Translations under genes and position numbers: made by a program
NCBI GenBank assembly: GCA_025965155.1
Contig: JAOPXN010000017.1
Location: 1-64,000 of the forward strand
DNA length: 64,000 nt
Direction: 5' to 3'
Source: Propionibacteriaceae bacterium
GTDB taxonomy: Bacteria; Actinomycetota; Actinomycetes; Propionibacteriales; Propionibacteriaceae
Shown: positions 48,142 to 57,905 of the stretch, in pieces
How positions within the stretch are numbered: the stretch's first letter is position 1
How the letters are laid out: each line of letters begins with the position of its first letter
The notes under the pieces: generated by a model
Database searches by the model: none
What the model saw: only the letters and a program-made list of their open reading frames with translations
Told to the model about the DNA's origin: nothing

Positions 48142-48376
48142 GAGCCGTCTGCGGCCGATCCGCGACACGCCGCGATCGGGCCTGACGGTCCACGACGAGC
48201 GGGGGGTTTCCTCCGACATTCGGCCGCGCCGCCACCTCCCGGACACACGCAGTGACCTCTACGCGTGGCGGCTGCTACGGGCGTAATCTGCGGGAAAGCG
48301 TTGATGTGCACTGATGAGCCGCACAGGGCTCTTCCAGTTGGGGTCGTCCGTGCGCGGTGTGCCGAGAGGAGACGGC

Positions 48377-49852
48377 ATGTCCGGCGTGGAAACCGGTCGG
48401 ATTACTACAGACATCCCGGCCCGGATGGACCGGCTGCCGTGGTCGAGGTTCCACTGGATGATCGTCATCGGTCTGGGCGCGGTCTGGATTCTCGACGGCC
48501 TCGAGGTGACGATCGTCGGGTCGATGTCGGAGGCGCTCAAGCCGGCTGACACCGGTCTCGGTCTGACCAACTTCGACATCGGTCTGGCGGGCGCGGTCTA
48601 TGTCGCCGGGTCCTGCGTCGGCGCCCTGTTCTTCGGCCAGCTGACCGACCGCTACGGCCGCAAAAAGCTCTTCATCGTGACCCTGATCGTCTACACCATC
48701 GCCACCGTCCTCACTGCCTTCTCGGTCAACCCCACCTGGTACTTCGCCTGCCGGTTCCTCACTGGGCTCGGCATCGGGGGCGAGTACGCCGCGATCAACT
48801 CCGCCATCGACGAGCTCATCCCGGCCAAGTACCGCGGACGAATCGACGTCTCCATCAACGGCTCGTACTGGATCGGGGCGGCTGCCGGTGCCCTGCTGAC
48901 CATCCCGCTGCTGGATCCCACCGTGGTCGACCCGGCGATCGGGTGGCGGCTCGCCTTCGGCCTCGGCGCCATCTTGGCTGTCACCGTCCTGGTGGTCCGC
49001 CGGCACGTCCCAGAGAGCCCCCGCTGGCTGTTCATCCACGGCCGCGAACAAGACGGGGAGCGGATCGTCGCCGGGATCGAGCGGCGGGTCGAGGCCGAGA
49101 CCGGGACGAAGCTGCCCGAGCCGGAGGGCACCATCACCATCCGGCAGCGCAGGACGATCGGTCTTGGCCTGATTGCGCGGACGGTCTTCACCCTGTACCC
49201 CCGGCGGACAATCTTGTGCTTCTCCCTGTTCGTGGGTCAGGCGTTCCTCTACAACGCCTTCTTCTTCACCTACGGCGACACCTTGACGACCTTCCTCGGG
49301 GTGAAGCAGACCGGCTGGTACATCGCCGTCTTCGCGGTCAGCAACTTCCTCGGAGCGGTGCTGCTGAGCAGGCTGTTCGACACCGTGGGGCGGGTCAGGA
49401 TGATCGCCGGGACCTACATCGTCTCCGGTGTGCTGCTGGCCGGAGCGGGCATGGTGCTGGGCTCGGTCACCGCCGTGACGTTGACCCTGTTTGGTGCGGT
49501 GATCTTCTTCTTCGCCTCGGCCGGCGCCAGCTCCGCGTACCTGACGGCGAGCGAGATCTTCCCGATGGAGACCCGGGCTCTGTGCATCGCCTTCTTCTAC
49601 GCGATCGGCACCGCGGCGGGCGGCATCGCCGGACCGTTGCTCTTCGGCAAGCTGATCGAGGACGCGAGCGCCAGCAAGGACATCACCCAGATCGCTGTCG
49701 GCTACTTCATCGGCGCCGTACTGATGATGGCCGGTGGAGTGGTGGAGATCTTCCTCGGCGTCAAGGCCGAAGGGGAGTCGCTGGAAAGCATCGCCACGCC
49801 CCTGACGGCCGAGGATGACGCCGGCCCGAAGGCAGAGGTAGCCACCGCATGA
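48377..49852 (+). CDS. MFS transporter (sugar porter-like)
   Basis: GQLTDRYGRKKLFIVTL, PESPRWLFIHGRE motifs. Confidence 0.92.
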   Translation: MSGVETGRITTDIPARMDRLPWSRFHWMIVIGLGAVWILDGLEVTIVGSMSEALKPADTGLGLTNFDIGLAGAVYVAGSCVGALFFGQLTDRYGRKKLFIVTLIVYTIATVLTAFSVNPTWYFACRFLTGLGIGGEYAAINSAIDELIPAKYRGRIDVSINGSYWIGAAAGALLTIPLLDPTVVDPAIGWRLAFGLGAILAVTVLVVRRHVPESPRWLFIHGREQDGERIVAGIERRVEAETGTKLPEPEGTITIRQRRTIGLGLIARTVFTLYPRRTILCFSLFVGQAFLYNAFFFTYGDTLTTFLGVKQTGWYIAVFAVSNFLGAVLLSRLFDTVGRVRMIAGTYIVSGVLLAGAGMVLGSVTAVTLTLFGAVIFFFASAGASSAYLTASEIFPMETRALCIAFFYAIGTAAGGIAGPLLFGKLIEDASASKDITQIAVGYFIGAVLMMAGGVVEIFLGVKAEGESLESIATPLTAEDDAGPKAEVATA

Positions 49853-49916
49853 CGGTCGTCGCTACAGCACCCGGCAGGGGACCGACCCGAACTGCGGGGC
49901 AATCGGGGCCAGCTGT

Positions 49917-50606
49917 TTGGCAATCGGACTGGCGCGTGGTTGGCTCACTCGGGTGACCGAACTGGTGCCCTCGATGCGGGCAACGCTGGCCCGCGGCTTC
50001 CACACCGCCGGGGATCTCATCCTGCTGCATGCCTGCTTCGTGGTCGCTAGCCTCCCGGTGGTCACCGTGGTCCCCGCCGCCATCGCCCTGCAACGCTCCA
50101 TCGACGACATCCTGCTACGGCAGGAGACGGTCATCTTCGGCACCTACTGGGGTCATCTTCGTTGGGCAGTCCGCCGCTTCCTCGTGGTGAGCCTCGTCGT
50201 GCTCGGCTACGCCGTTTTGGTGATGGCGTCGATCTATCTGTGGGCCAGCTTCGACGGAGTAGTCGAGATCGTCGGGCTGTCCACGGTGCTTGCACTCGGC
50301 GCCCTCTGCACCGGCCTGTACCTCTCCGGCCTGGCCTGGGTTGGCACCTCCGCGGAGCGCCCCGAAGTTGGCGGCTCGGACGAGGAGGAGCGCAGCCAGG
50401 AGAACTGGCGATCCCTGTGGCAGGGGGCGCGGGACCGCTTCGCCGCCCAGCCGATCCCCGTGATCCTGTGCGTGATTGTCGTGTTCGGCTGGCTGCTGCT
50501 GCTCTTCCAGATGCCCAGCTTGGGACTCTTCGGGTTCGGGCTGGTGCCGGCGATGCTTGCGTACCGGCTCAACCGCATGGCGGTCGCCAGGAAAGTGCGG
50601 GGTTGA
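49917..50606 (+). CDS. DUF624 (YesL-like) membrane protein
   Basis: ARGFHTAGDLILLHACFVVASLPVVTVVPAAIAL and YWGHLRWAVRRF. Confidence 0.7.
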   Translation: MAIGLARGWLTRVTELVPSMRATLARGFHTAGDLILLHACFVVASLPVVTVVPAAIALQRSIDDILLRQETVIFGTYWGHLRWAVRRFLVVSLVVLGYAVLVMASIYLWASFDGVVEIVGLSTVLALGALCTGLYLSGLAWVGTSAERPEVGGSDEEERSQENWRSLWQGARDRFAAQPIPVILCVIVVFGWLLLLFQMPSLGLFGFGLVPAMLAYRLNRMAVARKVRG

Positions 50607-50671
50607 CCGACCCGGTCAGGACCCGCACGCTGGCCGGGCGCGAGCGTCCGAGGGTGGGTAGCCTTGGCTGC

Positions 50672-52144
50672 GTGTCCGTGACCGCCGAGCAGCAGCGTGC
50701 CCTAGCGCGTTCGGGGATCCCGCCGGAGCCCGACTTGTCCCAGCCCCTGCCGAAGCGGCTGCTGAAAGACCGGCTTTTCTGGCTCAGCGTCGTGATGGTG
50801 GTCGTGTACGGGACGTTGCTGGTGCTGCTGTACCGCCAGGTTGTCCCGGACCAGGACGTTCCCGGCGGCCGGCTGATCGGCCTCGGCACAGAAGCGGTCC
50901 CGATCGCGACCAAGTATGCGGCCATCACCGCCATCCCGTTGTCGCTGCTGTTCTTGTGGGCCGACCGGTTTCGCCCGCAGCGGGTCTGGGTCTGGCTGAT
51001 GACCTTTGGCTGGGGCGCCTGCGTTGCGACCTTCGTGTCGGCCCAGGTCAACTCGTGGGCCGCCGGCCATCTCAGCATCATCGGCGACGGTGATCCGGCC
51101 AGCGGCGCGCGCGCCGCCATCTACGTCGCGCCGTTCGTCGAGGAAGCCGCCAAGGGCACCGTCTTGTTCTGGCTGGCGATCCTGATGCGGTACCAGTGGG
51201 TCAGCCGGCTGAGCGGGATTGTGCTGGCCGGGCTGTCCGGTGCCGCGTTTGCGTTCGTGGAGAACATCCTTTACTACGGCCGGGCCTACCGGTACGCGGC
51301 GCAGACCTTCGGCGAGGTGCCGCCGCTGGAGGCGCTGCAGTCGCTGTTCGTGCTTCGTGGCCTGTTGACCTTCTTCGGGCACCCGCTGTTCACGGCCATG
51401 ACCGGGATCGGTCTGGCCGTCGCGCTGCGCTCCAAGAGCAAGGTGGTCCGCGTCGTTGCCCCGCTTGCCGGCTACTGCGCGGCGGTGTTGCTGCACATGG
51501 TGTTCAACACCACCGCCTCCTTCGTCAGCGGCCAGCAGCTGCTGTTCGTCTACCTCGCGGTGGCCCTGCCACTCGTCATCGGCATGGCCATCTTCATCGT
51601 CCGGCAGCTGTTCCGGGAGGGCCGGCTGATCCGCGAGCGGCTGACCGACTACGTCCGCCTCGGCTGGCTGCCTGAGTCCGACCCTGCCGACCTGTCCCGG
51701 CTCCGGATGCGGATGAAGGCAGCCTGGCATGCACTGCTGAGCGGCCGTGACGTCTTCACGGCCACGCTCGCTTTCCAGCGAGCAATGACCGAGCTGGCCT
51801 ACCTGAGGGACTCCATCACCCGTGGGTTGGTGGACGCGGCCGGGCTGCAACGGGAGAAGGTGCTGCTGGCCAGGGCGCGGGCCCGGCGACCGCTGGCCAT
51901 CGTCCATGCCGAGGGCCGGGCCCCGTACCCGAGGCTCGGCCGGCCGGCGTTCTTGCGCAAGGAGATCGAGCAAGCGCCGGCGTACGCGCCCGCCGGCTAT
52001 CCCGGACCGGCCGGGATCGGTGGCAACTTCCCGGCTCCGGTGCAGCTGCCCGGCGCGCCCGCCGGATTAGCCAGCGCTCCGTTGGGGCAAACTGCTACTC
52101 AGTACTCCGAGGTTGACCCGAACTGGAAACCTCCTGGCCAGTAG
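50672..52144 (+). CDS. PrsW family intramembrane metalloprotease
   Basis: APFVEEAAKG, GLSGAAFAFVENILYY, FGHPLFTAMTGIG, HMVFNT motifs; GTG start. Confidence 0.9.
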   Translation: MSVTAEQQRALARSGIPPEPDLSQPLPKRLLKDRLFWLSVVMVVVYGTLLVLLYRQVVPDQDVPGGRLIGLGTEAVPIATKYAAITAIPLSLLFLWADRFRPQRVWVWLMTFGWGACVATFVSAQVNSWAAGHLSIIGDGDPASGARAAIYVAPFVEEAAKGTVLFWLAILMRYQWVSRLSGIVLAGLSGAAFAFVENILYYGRAYRYAAQTFGEVPPLEALQSLFVLRGLLTFFGHPLFTAMTGIGLAVALRSKSKVVRVVAPLAGYCAAVLLHMVFNTTASFVSGQQLLFVYLAVALPLVIGMAIFIVRQLFREGRLIRERLTDYVRLGWLPESDPADLSRLRMRMKAAWHALLSGRDVFTATLAFQRAMTELAYLRDSITRGLVDAAGLQREKVLLARARARRPLAIVHAEGRAPYPRLGRPAFLRKEIEQAPAYAPAGYPGPAGIGGNFPAPVQLPGAPAGLASAPLGQTATQYSEVDPNWKPPGQ

Positions 52145-52153
52145 GAGCCGCAG

Positions 52154-54049
52154 ATGACGGGCAGGCAGCTGTCACCACTTGAGACTGCCCTCGTCGATCT
52201 GCGAACCGCTGTCCAGCCGGTCCGGCTGCCGCTGCCGCTGCCCCGGGCGGCCGAACACCAGCGTGCGGTGGGGGAGATCACCAGGCAGCTGGACGACTAT
52301 GTTCTGCCGCGGCTGGCGACCATCGACGCACCGCTCCTGGCAGTCGTCGGCGGGTCGACAGGTGCCGGCAAGTCGACGCTGGTGAACTCGCTGGTGGGTC
52401 GGCGGGTGAGTGAGCCGGGGGTGATCCGGCCAACCACCCGCGCTCCCGTTCTGGTGCATCACCCTGCGGATGCCCAGTGGTTCGCCGACGACCGGATCCT
52501 TCCCGGACTGGCCCGCTCGTCCGGCCGGACCAAGGACTCGCACTCCCTGCAGCTGGTCACCGACGACTCCATCCCGGCCGGGCTGGCGATCCTCGACGCC
52601 CCCGACATCGACTCGGTCGTTTCGGAGAACCGGGTACTGGCGGCGCAGCTGCTCGCAGCCGCCGACCTGTGGCTCTTCGTCACCTCCGCCGCCCGGTACG
52701 CCGATGCGGTGCCCTGGGACTATCTGCTGTCGGCGGCCGAGCGCAGCGCAGCGGTCGCGGTCGTGCTGGACCGGGTCCCGCCGCGGGCCATGAGTGAGGT
52801 GCCGACGCACCTGGGTCAGATGATGACTGAACGGGGCCTGGCCAACTCACCCCTGTTCGCCGTACCGGAGACCACCGTGAACGCCGACGGGCTGTTGCCC
52901 ACCGCCGCGATCCAGCCGATCCGTAGCTGGCTCGCCACCTTGGCGCACGATCAGGCCAGCCGGGCCGAGGTGGTCCAGCGAACCTTGGACGGTGCGATCG
53001 GGTCGTTGGCTGCCCGCACGCCTGAGCTGGCACAGGCGGTGGAGGAACAGACCGAGGTGATCGCGCGGCTGCGCGCCGACGTCGACCACTCCTACGCCGA
53101 GGCCGCGCGGACCGTCATGGTGCAGACCCAAGACGGCACGCTGCTTCGCGGCGAGGTGCTCGCTCGGTGGCACGAGTTTGTCGGCACTGGGGAGTTCTTC
53201 CGCGCCCTGGAGCAAAAGATCAGCTGGCTCCGTGACCGTGTGGTCGCCGCGTTCAAGGGCGAGCCAGCGGGCGCGGCCAACGTCAAGGTGGCGGTCGAGT
53301 CCAACCTGGAGGCGTTGATCCGTGAGGAGGCCGAGGCTGCCGCCGAGCGGGCCGAAGGCTCCTGGCAGGCCAACGCGGCCGGTCGGCACCTGCTCGCCCA
53401 AAGCCGGGAGGACCTCTCCCACCCCTCGGCGGGTTTTCCGGCCGCTGCCGCCCGGGCGATCAGGGACTGGCAGGGAGCCGTACTCGATCTGGTCGCCGAT
53501 GAGGGAATGGGCAAACGGTCCCGGGCCCGGTTCATGGCGCTGGGCGTCAACGGTGTCGGCGTCGCCCTGATGATCGTGGTCTTCGCTCACACCGGTGGCT
53601 TGGTCGGAGCCGAGGTTGGCGTGGCCGGCGGTACGGCGGTGCTGGCCCAGCGGGTCCTCGAGGCTGTCTTCGGCGACCAGGCGGTCCGGCGGCTGGCCCA
53701 GATTGCCAAGGAGGACCTCGACGGCCGAGTGGAGGCGCTGATGGCGGCCGAGCTGATCCGATACCACGCTGTTCTGGACGGCCTCGGCGTCGACCAGGAG
53801 CAGGCCGACCGGCTGCGGAGTGCCGCGCGGGCCGTGGAAGCTGCACGCACGGGCGGCCTCCCCGCCAGCGAAGCGCCGTCGGCCCCGGCCTTGACTGGCG
53901 CAGAGCGGCTTGAGCTGGAGGCGCCTGCGGTACGGCAGGTCGACATCGACCGGGCGCTCGAAGACGGGGTCGGTGCGGACATCGTCGACGCGGAGTTCAT
54001 CGAGGTGCAGCCCAGCGAGGAACCGGGCGACCGCAGGGACTGGCGCTGA
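52154..54049 (+). CDS. Large GTPase-like membrane-associated protein A (dynamin-like)
   Basis: G1 GGSTGAGKSTLVNSLVG, DAPDID G3, C-terminal hydrophobic stretch GVNGVGVALMIVVFAHTGGLVGAEVGVAGGTAVL. Confidence 0.85.
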   Translation: MTGRQLSPLETALVDLRTAVQPVRLPLPLPRAAEHQRAVGEITRQLDDYVLPRLATIDAPLLAVVGGSTGAGKSTLVNSLVGRRVSEPGVIRPTTRAPVLVHHPADAQWFADDRILPGLARSSGRTKDSHSLQLVTDDSIPAGLAILDAPDIDSVVSENRVLAAQLLAAADLWLFVTSAARYADAVPWDYLLSAAERSAAVAVVLDRVPPRAMSEVPTHLGQMMTERGLANSPLFAVPETTVNADGLLPTAAIQPIRSWLATLAHDQASRAEVVQRTLDGAIGSLAARTPELAQAVEEQTEVIARLRADVDHSYAEAARTVMVQTQDGTLLRGEVLARWHEFVGTGEFFRALEQKISWLRDRVVAAFKGEPAGAANVKVAVESNLEALIREEAEAAAERAEGSWQANAAGRHLLAQSREDLSHPSAGFPAAAARAIRDWQGAVLDLVADEGMGKRSRARFMALGVNGVGVALMIVVFAHTGGLVGAEVGVAGGTAVLAQRVLEAVFGDQAVRRLAQIAKEDLDGRVEALMAAELIRYHAVLDGLGVDQEQADRLRSAARAVEAARTGGLPASEAPSAPALTGAERLELEAPAVRQVDIDRALEDGVGADIVDAEFIEVQPSEEPGDRRDWR

Positions 54050-55677
54050 TGGCGCGGAAGGACCCGACCGCTCGCCTGGTCGAGCGGGTGAGGCTGCTGG
54101 GTGAGGCCGCGGACCTGTGCTCCGGACGGGTGGACGAGGCAGCGGTGGCTGAGGCGCGGAGGGTGATCGATCAGACCGACCGCCGGCTGGCCGTCTCCGG
54201 CGATGCCACCGTGGTCGCACTGGCCGGTGCCACCGGATCGGGCAAGTCCAGCACGTTCAACGCCCTCAGCGCCACTCAGATGGCTACGGTCGGGGTCCGG
54301 CGGCCCACCACCTCGCACGCGCTGGCCTCCACCTGGGGTGAGGACTCGGCCGAGGAGCTGCTCGACTGGTTACAGATCCCGCGCCGGCACGCTGTGGAAC
54401 GTGACCCGTCCATGGCGGCCGCCCTGGACGGGTTGGTGCTGCTGGACCTTCCCGACCACGACTCCACCGAGGTGGCCCACAAGCTGGAGGTCGACCGCCT
54501 GGTCAAGCTGGTGGACATGCTGGTCTGGGTGGTCGACCCGCAGAAGTACGCCGACGCGGCCCTGCACGACCGCTATCTGAAGCCATTGGCCCAGCACGCC
54601 GAGGTGATGATGGTGGTGCTGAACCAGGTCGATCTGCTGTCGCCGGAGCAGCGGGACCAGTGCCTGCGGGACCTGCGGCGGCTGCTCAGCTCCGAAGGCC
54701 TTGAGCGGGTCGAGGTGATGGCCGTCTCGGCAGCGACCGGTGAGGGCATCGAGGAGTTGCGTGGCAGGTTGGCCGGGCGGGTGGCGGACAAGAAGCTCGC
54801 AGCCCGGCGGTTGGCCGCCGACGTGTCCGCCGCCGCGGAGACTCTGGCCGCTGCCTCGGGGACGGCTCCGGCTGCACCGGTATCCCGGAGGTCGGTGGAC
54901 CGGCTCAACGCGGCGCTCGCGGAGGCCGCCGGCGTGCCGCTGGTGACCGAAGCGGTCGGGAACGCATGGCGCCTGCGGGGTGGCCTGGCCACGGGCTGGC
55001 CGGTGCTGGCCTGGATCGCCAAGTTCAAGCCGGACCCGCTGCGACGACTACGGCTGGGCCAGCTGGGGGCCGGGAAGCAGCAGTCCGCGCTGGACGCCGG
55101 TCCGGTCGGGCGGACGTCGCTGCCGAGTACCACCGGGGTACCGAAGGCCCGAGTGGAGAGCGCCCTGCGCGCGCTGGCCGATGAGGCGTCCACCGGGCTG
55201 ACCCGGGGATGGTCGGATGCGATCAGGACCGCTGCCCGGGCGAACTCGGCAGCGCTGCCCGACACCTTGGACCGCGCGGTAGCGACCACCGACCTCGACC
55301 TGGACCGGCACCGCGGCTGGTGGCAGCTGGTCCGGGTGGTGCAGTGGCTGCTGGTGGCGGGGGTGGTGGTGGGTCTGGCATGGCTGGGGTCTGCCTTCGT
55401 CTTCGCCTATCTGCAGCTACCTCCGTTGCCAAAGGTCACCTGGTGGCAGCTGCCGGCGCCCACCGTGCTGACCGTCGGCGGGGTGCTGGCTGGTCTGCTG
55501 CTGGCCGGTCTGAGCCGGATCGGGGTCGAAGTGGGTGCTCGTCGCCGCGCGGCCAAGGCCAGGCACGCGCTCCGCGCCGCCATCGCCGCGGTGACCCGGA
55601 AGCAGGTGCTGGCAGGTGTGAACAGTGAGATCGAGCGGTACGAGGCCGCTCGGGGTGCACTCGAACGCCTCCGTTGA
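54049..55677 (+). CDS. Large GTPase-like membrane-associated protein B (YfjP/dynamin-like)
   Basis: G1 GATGSGKSSTFNALS, DLPDHDS G3, VVLNQVDLLS G4; two C-terminal TMs; 1-nt overlap (TGATG) with upstream gene. Confidence 0.85.
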   Translation: MARKDPTARLVERVRLLGEAADLCSGRVDEAAVAEARRVIDQTDRRLAVSGDATVVALAGATGSGKSSTFNALSATQMATVGVRRPTTSHALASTWGEDSAEELLDWLQIPRRHAVERDPSMAAALDGLVLLDLPDHDSTEVAHKLEVDRLVKLVDMLVWVVDPQKYADAALHDRYLKPLAQHAEVMMVVLNQVDLLSPEQRDQCLRDLRRLLSSEGLERVEVMAVSAATGEGIEELRGRLAGRVADKKLAARRLAADVSAAAETLAAASGTAPAAPVSRRSVDRLNAALAEAAGVPLVTEAVGNAWRLRGGLATGWPVLAWIAKFKPDPLRRLRLGQLGAGKQQSALDAGPVGRTSLPSTTGVPKARVESALRALADEASTGLTRGWSDAIRTAARANSAALPDTLDRAVATTDLDLDRHRGWWQLVRVVQWLLVAGVVVGLAWLGSAFVFAYLQLPPLPKVTWWQLPAPTVLTVGGVLAGLLLAGLSRIGVEVGARRRAAKARHALRAAIAAVTRKQVLAGVNSEIERYEAARGALERLR

Positions 55678-55807
55678 GCTGATCCACAGCCGGACCGCGG
55701 CCGATCCCACTGTCCACAGAACGGAGCTTCAGCCGCACGATCGGTCGCGGCGTGCGGACCCTTCCTGCACAGGCATCCCGACAGGGATGGGATGAGGAGG
55801 GATCACG

Positions 55808-56341
55808 ATGGAGGCATTGATCACGATCAGCGGCTGGGTCGGCGGCGAGATCGAGTTCCGCAACAACAAGACGGCGACGGCCAGCTTTCGGTTGGCGTGT
55901 ACTCCGCGGGTCTGGCGACCTGCCGGTTGGACCGACGGCGAGACGACCTGGTTCACCGTGATGTGCTTTCGCACCCTGGCCGAGAACGCGGCCGCCAGCA
56001 TCGCGAAGGGAGATGCGGTGGTCGTGTCCGGCAAGCTGCGGACACAGGTCTGGGAGCGAGAAGGTGTCCCGTACCAACGAACGGTGCTCGAGGCGCAGAC
56101 CATCGGTCACGATCTGACCCGGGGGACCAGCGCGTTCCGCAAATCCGAGCGGCAGCAGCCGGCAGAGGACACCAGTGAGCTGCATGAGCTGATCGACGCC
56201 GTCGAACGGCAGCCGGTGGAGGCCGAGATGGCGGGTCATCAGCCCGCCAACGGGTCCGAGACGGCAGCCGAACCCGGTGCGGAGGTCGACCCCGAGCCGG
56301 CGGGCCAGAAACCGGGGCAGCGATCTCGTAGAGCGGCCTAA
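55808..56341 (+). CDS. ssb: Single-stranded DNA-binding protein
   Basis: OB-fold SSB: ITISGWVGGEIEFRNNKTATASFRLAC, WFTVMCFRTLAENAAASIAKGDAVVVSGKL. Confidence 0.9.
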   Translation: MEALITISGWVGGEIEFRNNKTATASFRLACTPRVWRPAGWTDGETTWFTVMCFRTLAENAAASIAKGDAVVVSGKLRTQVWEREGVPYQRTVLEAQTIGHDLTRGTSAFRKSERQQPAEDTSELHELIDAVERQPVEAEMAGHQPANGSETAAEPGAEVDPEPAGQKPGQRSRRAA

Positions 56342-57045
56342 GACGCGGTACCCGGACCCCGAGGTGAAGAGGAGCCAACAGCCGCGATGAGCTCCTCCGC
56401 GACCCGGCGGAGCTTCACGTTGCGATGCTGGGACAGCCGGGTCAGGAAGGCGAAGGCCTGCTGCTCCGGGATCTTGTATCGCTCCATCAGGATGCCGATG
56501 CCCTGGCCGATGCGCGACCGGGTATGCAAGGCGTCGTTCAGGCTCTGTATCTCGATGCTGTATGCCAGGGCCACCGCAGCCTGGTGGGCGAACAGCCGGC
56601 TCAGGGCATTCGCGCTCTCGAAGGCGTTCACGTCCTTGCTGTAGATGTTCAGTCCGCCGATGGTTCGCTTGTTCTCGAACAGCCGGATGCCGGCCTGCGA
56701 CCGGATTCCCGCCTTGGCAGCGATGGGGCCGTACCTCGGGTAGCGCTTGTCTGACAACATGTCGGCCGATACGGCAAACGGCTCGTTGGTCGTCCCGTCG
56801 TAGCAAGGGCCCTCCCGCAGCGTGAACTGCTGTTCGTCGAGCTCGGCCAGGATGTCGTCGGTCAGCGCGTACGAATCCAAGGTGCCGTCCGAGTGCCGCA
56901 TGGTGATGCTCGAGTAGTGCACCCCGGGCAGCAACTCAACCGCCGCATCGGTGATGTTCTGCAGCGTTGCGTCCAGATCTGCAGGCTTCAGCCTCTGCAG
57001 CAAGGCCTGCGACGCCTGCAGAATGTCCTCATCGTTGGTAGCCAT
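56338..57045 (-). CDS. GAF and ANTAR domain-containing protein
   Basis: GAF region and C-terminal ANTAR helix SRIGQGIGILMERYKIPEQQAFAFLTRLSQHRNVKLRRVAEELI. Confidence 0.92.
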   Translation of the reverse strand: MATNDEDILQASQALLQRLKPADLDATLQNITDAAVELLPGVHYSSITMRHSDGTLDSYALTDDILAELDEQQFTLREGPCYDGTTNEPFAVSADMLSDKRYPRYGPIAAKAGIRSQAGIRLFENKRTIGGLNIYSKDVNAFESANALSRLFAHQAAVALAYSIEIQSLNDALHTRSRIGQGIGILMERYKIPEQQAFAFLTRLSQHRNVKLRRVAEELIAAVGSSSPRGPGTAS

Positions 57046-57187
57046 TTATCGCACCCAGCCTCTCTGAAGGTAGGAGCATAGCGATCCGGTCCTCCGCTTG
57101 CAGATCTCTCCCGAGAGCCTACCCAGACCCGAGCCGCTATCCAGCGGCTAGATTGGCCGAACCGGTCGGCGACGGAGGTGGGTGGCG

Positions 57188-57781
57188 ATGGTGACGCGGC
57201 AACATCCCAAGGACGGGCACGAGGTGCTGATCTTTGCTGACCAGGCCGCGTTCGCCGAGTGGCTGGAACGCCACCACGACACCGCTCCGGCCGTATGGGT
57301 TCAGCTCGCCAAGAAGGGAAACGCGACACTCTCAATCAGCTACGCCGATGCCGTCGAGGCTGCCCTGTGCGTGGGCTGGGTCGACGGCGTCGGCGGCAGC
57401 TGGGACGAGGGCTGGTACCTCCAGCGCTTCACGCCGCGCAAGCCGCGGTCGATCTGGTCCAAGGTCAACGTTGACCGGGCCGAAGCTCTGATCGCCGCGG
57501 GCCGGATGCGGCCCGCCGGGCTGGCCGCGATCGAGCGCGCCAAGGCTGCCGGATTCTGGGAGGCGGCGTACGAGGGCTCAGCCACCATCGAGGTGCCCGA
57601 GGACCTGCAGCGCTTCCTCGACTCGCACCCCGATGCCGCAGAGTTCTTCGCGGGTCTGAACTCGCAGAACCGGTACGCGTTCTTGTTCCGGTTGAAGACC
57701 GCAGTACGCCCCAAGACCAGGCAGCAGCGGTTGGAGAAGTTCCAGGCCATGCTGCTGGCCCGCGAGAAGTTCTACCCGTGA
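57188..57781 (+). CDS. YdeI/OmpD-associated family protein
   Basis: VWVQLAKKG, LCVGWVDG, FTPRKPRSIWSKVN, LNSQNRYAFLFRLKTAVRPKTR. Confidence 0.9.
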   Translation: MVTRQHPKDGHEVLIFADQAAFAEWLERHHDTAPAVWVQLAKKGNATLSISYADAVEAALCVGWVDGVGGSWDEGWYLQRFTPRKPRSIWSKVNVDRAEALIAAGRMRPAGLAAIERAKAAGFWEAAYEGSATIEVPEDLQRFLDSHPDAAEFFAGLNSQNRYAFLFRLKTAVRPKTRQQRLEKFQAMLLAREKFYP

Positions 57782-57905
57782 CCGTGCGTGTCGCGGCAAG
57801 CCCGCCTGCCCTCGACGCGTTTGGGTCGGTGGCGCTCGACCGCTAGGTTTGAACGCGCGCTGGGCACCCGGCCGGTGCTGGATCGAAACAAAGGTTTGAG
57901 TCTGT

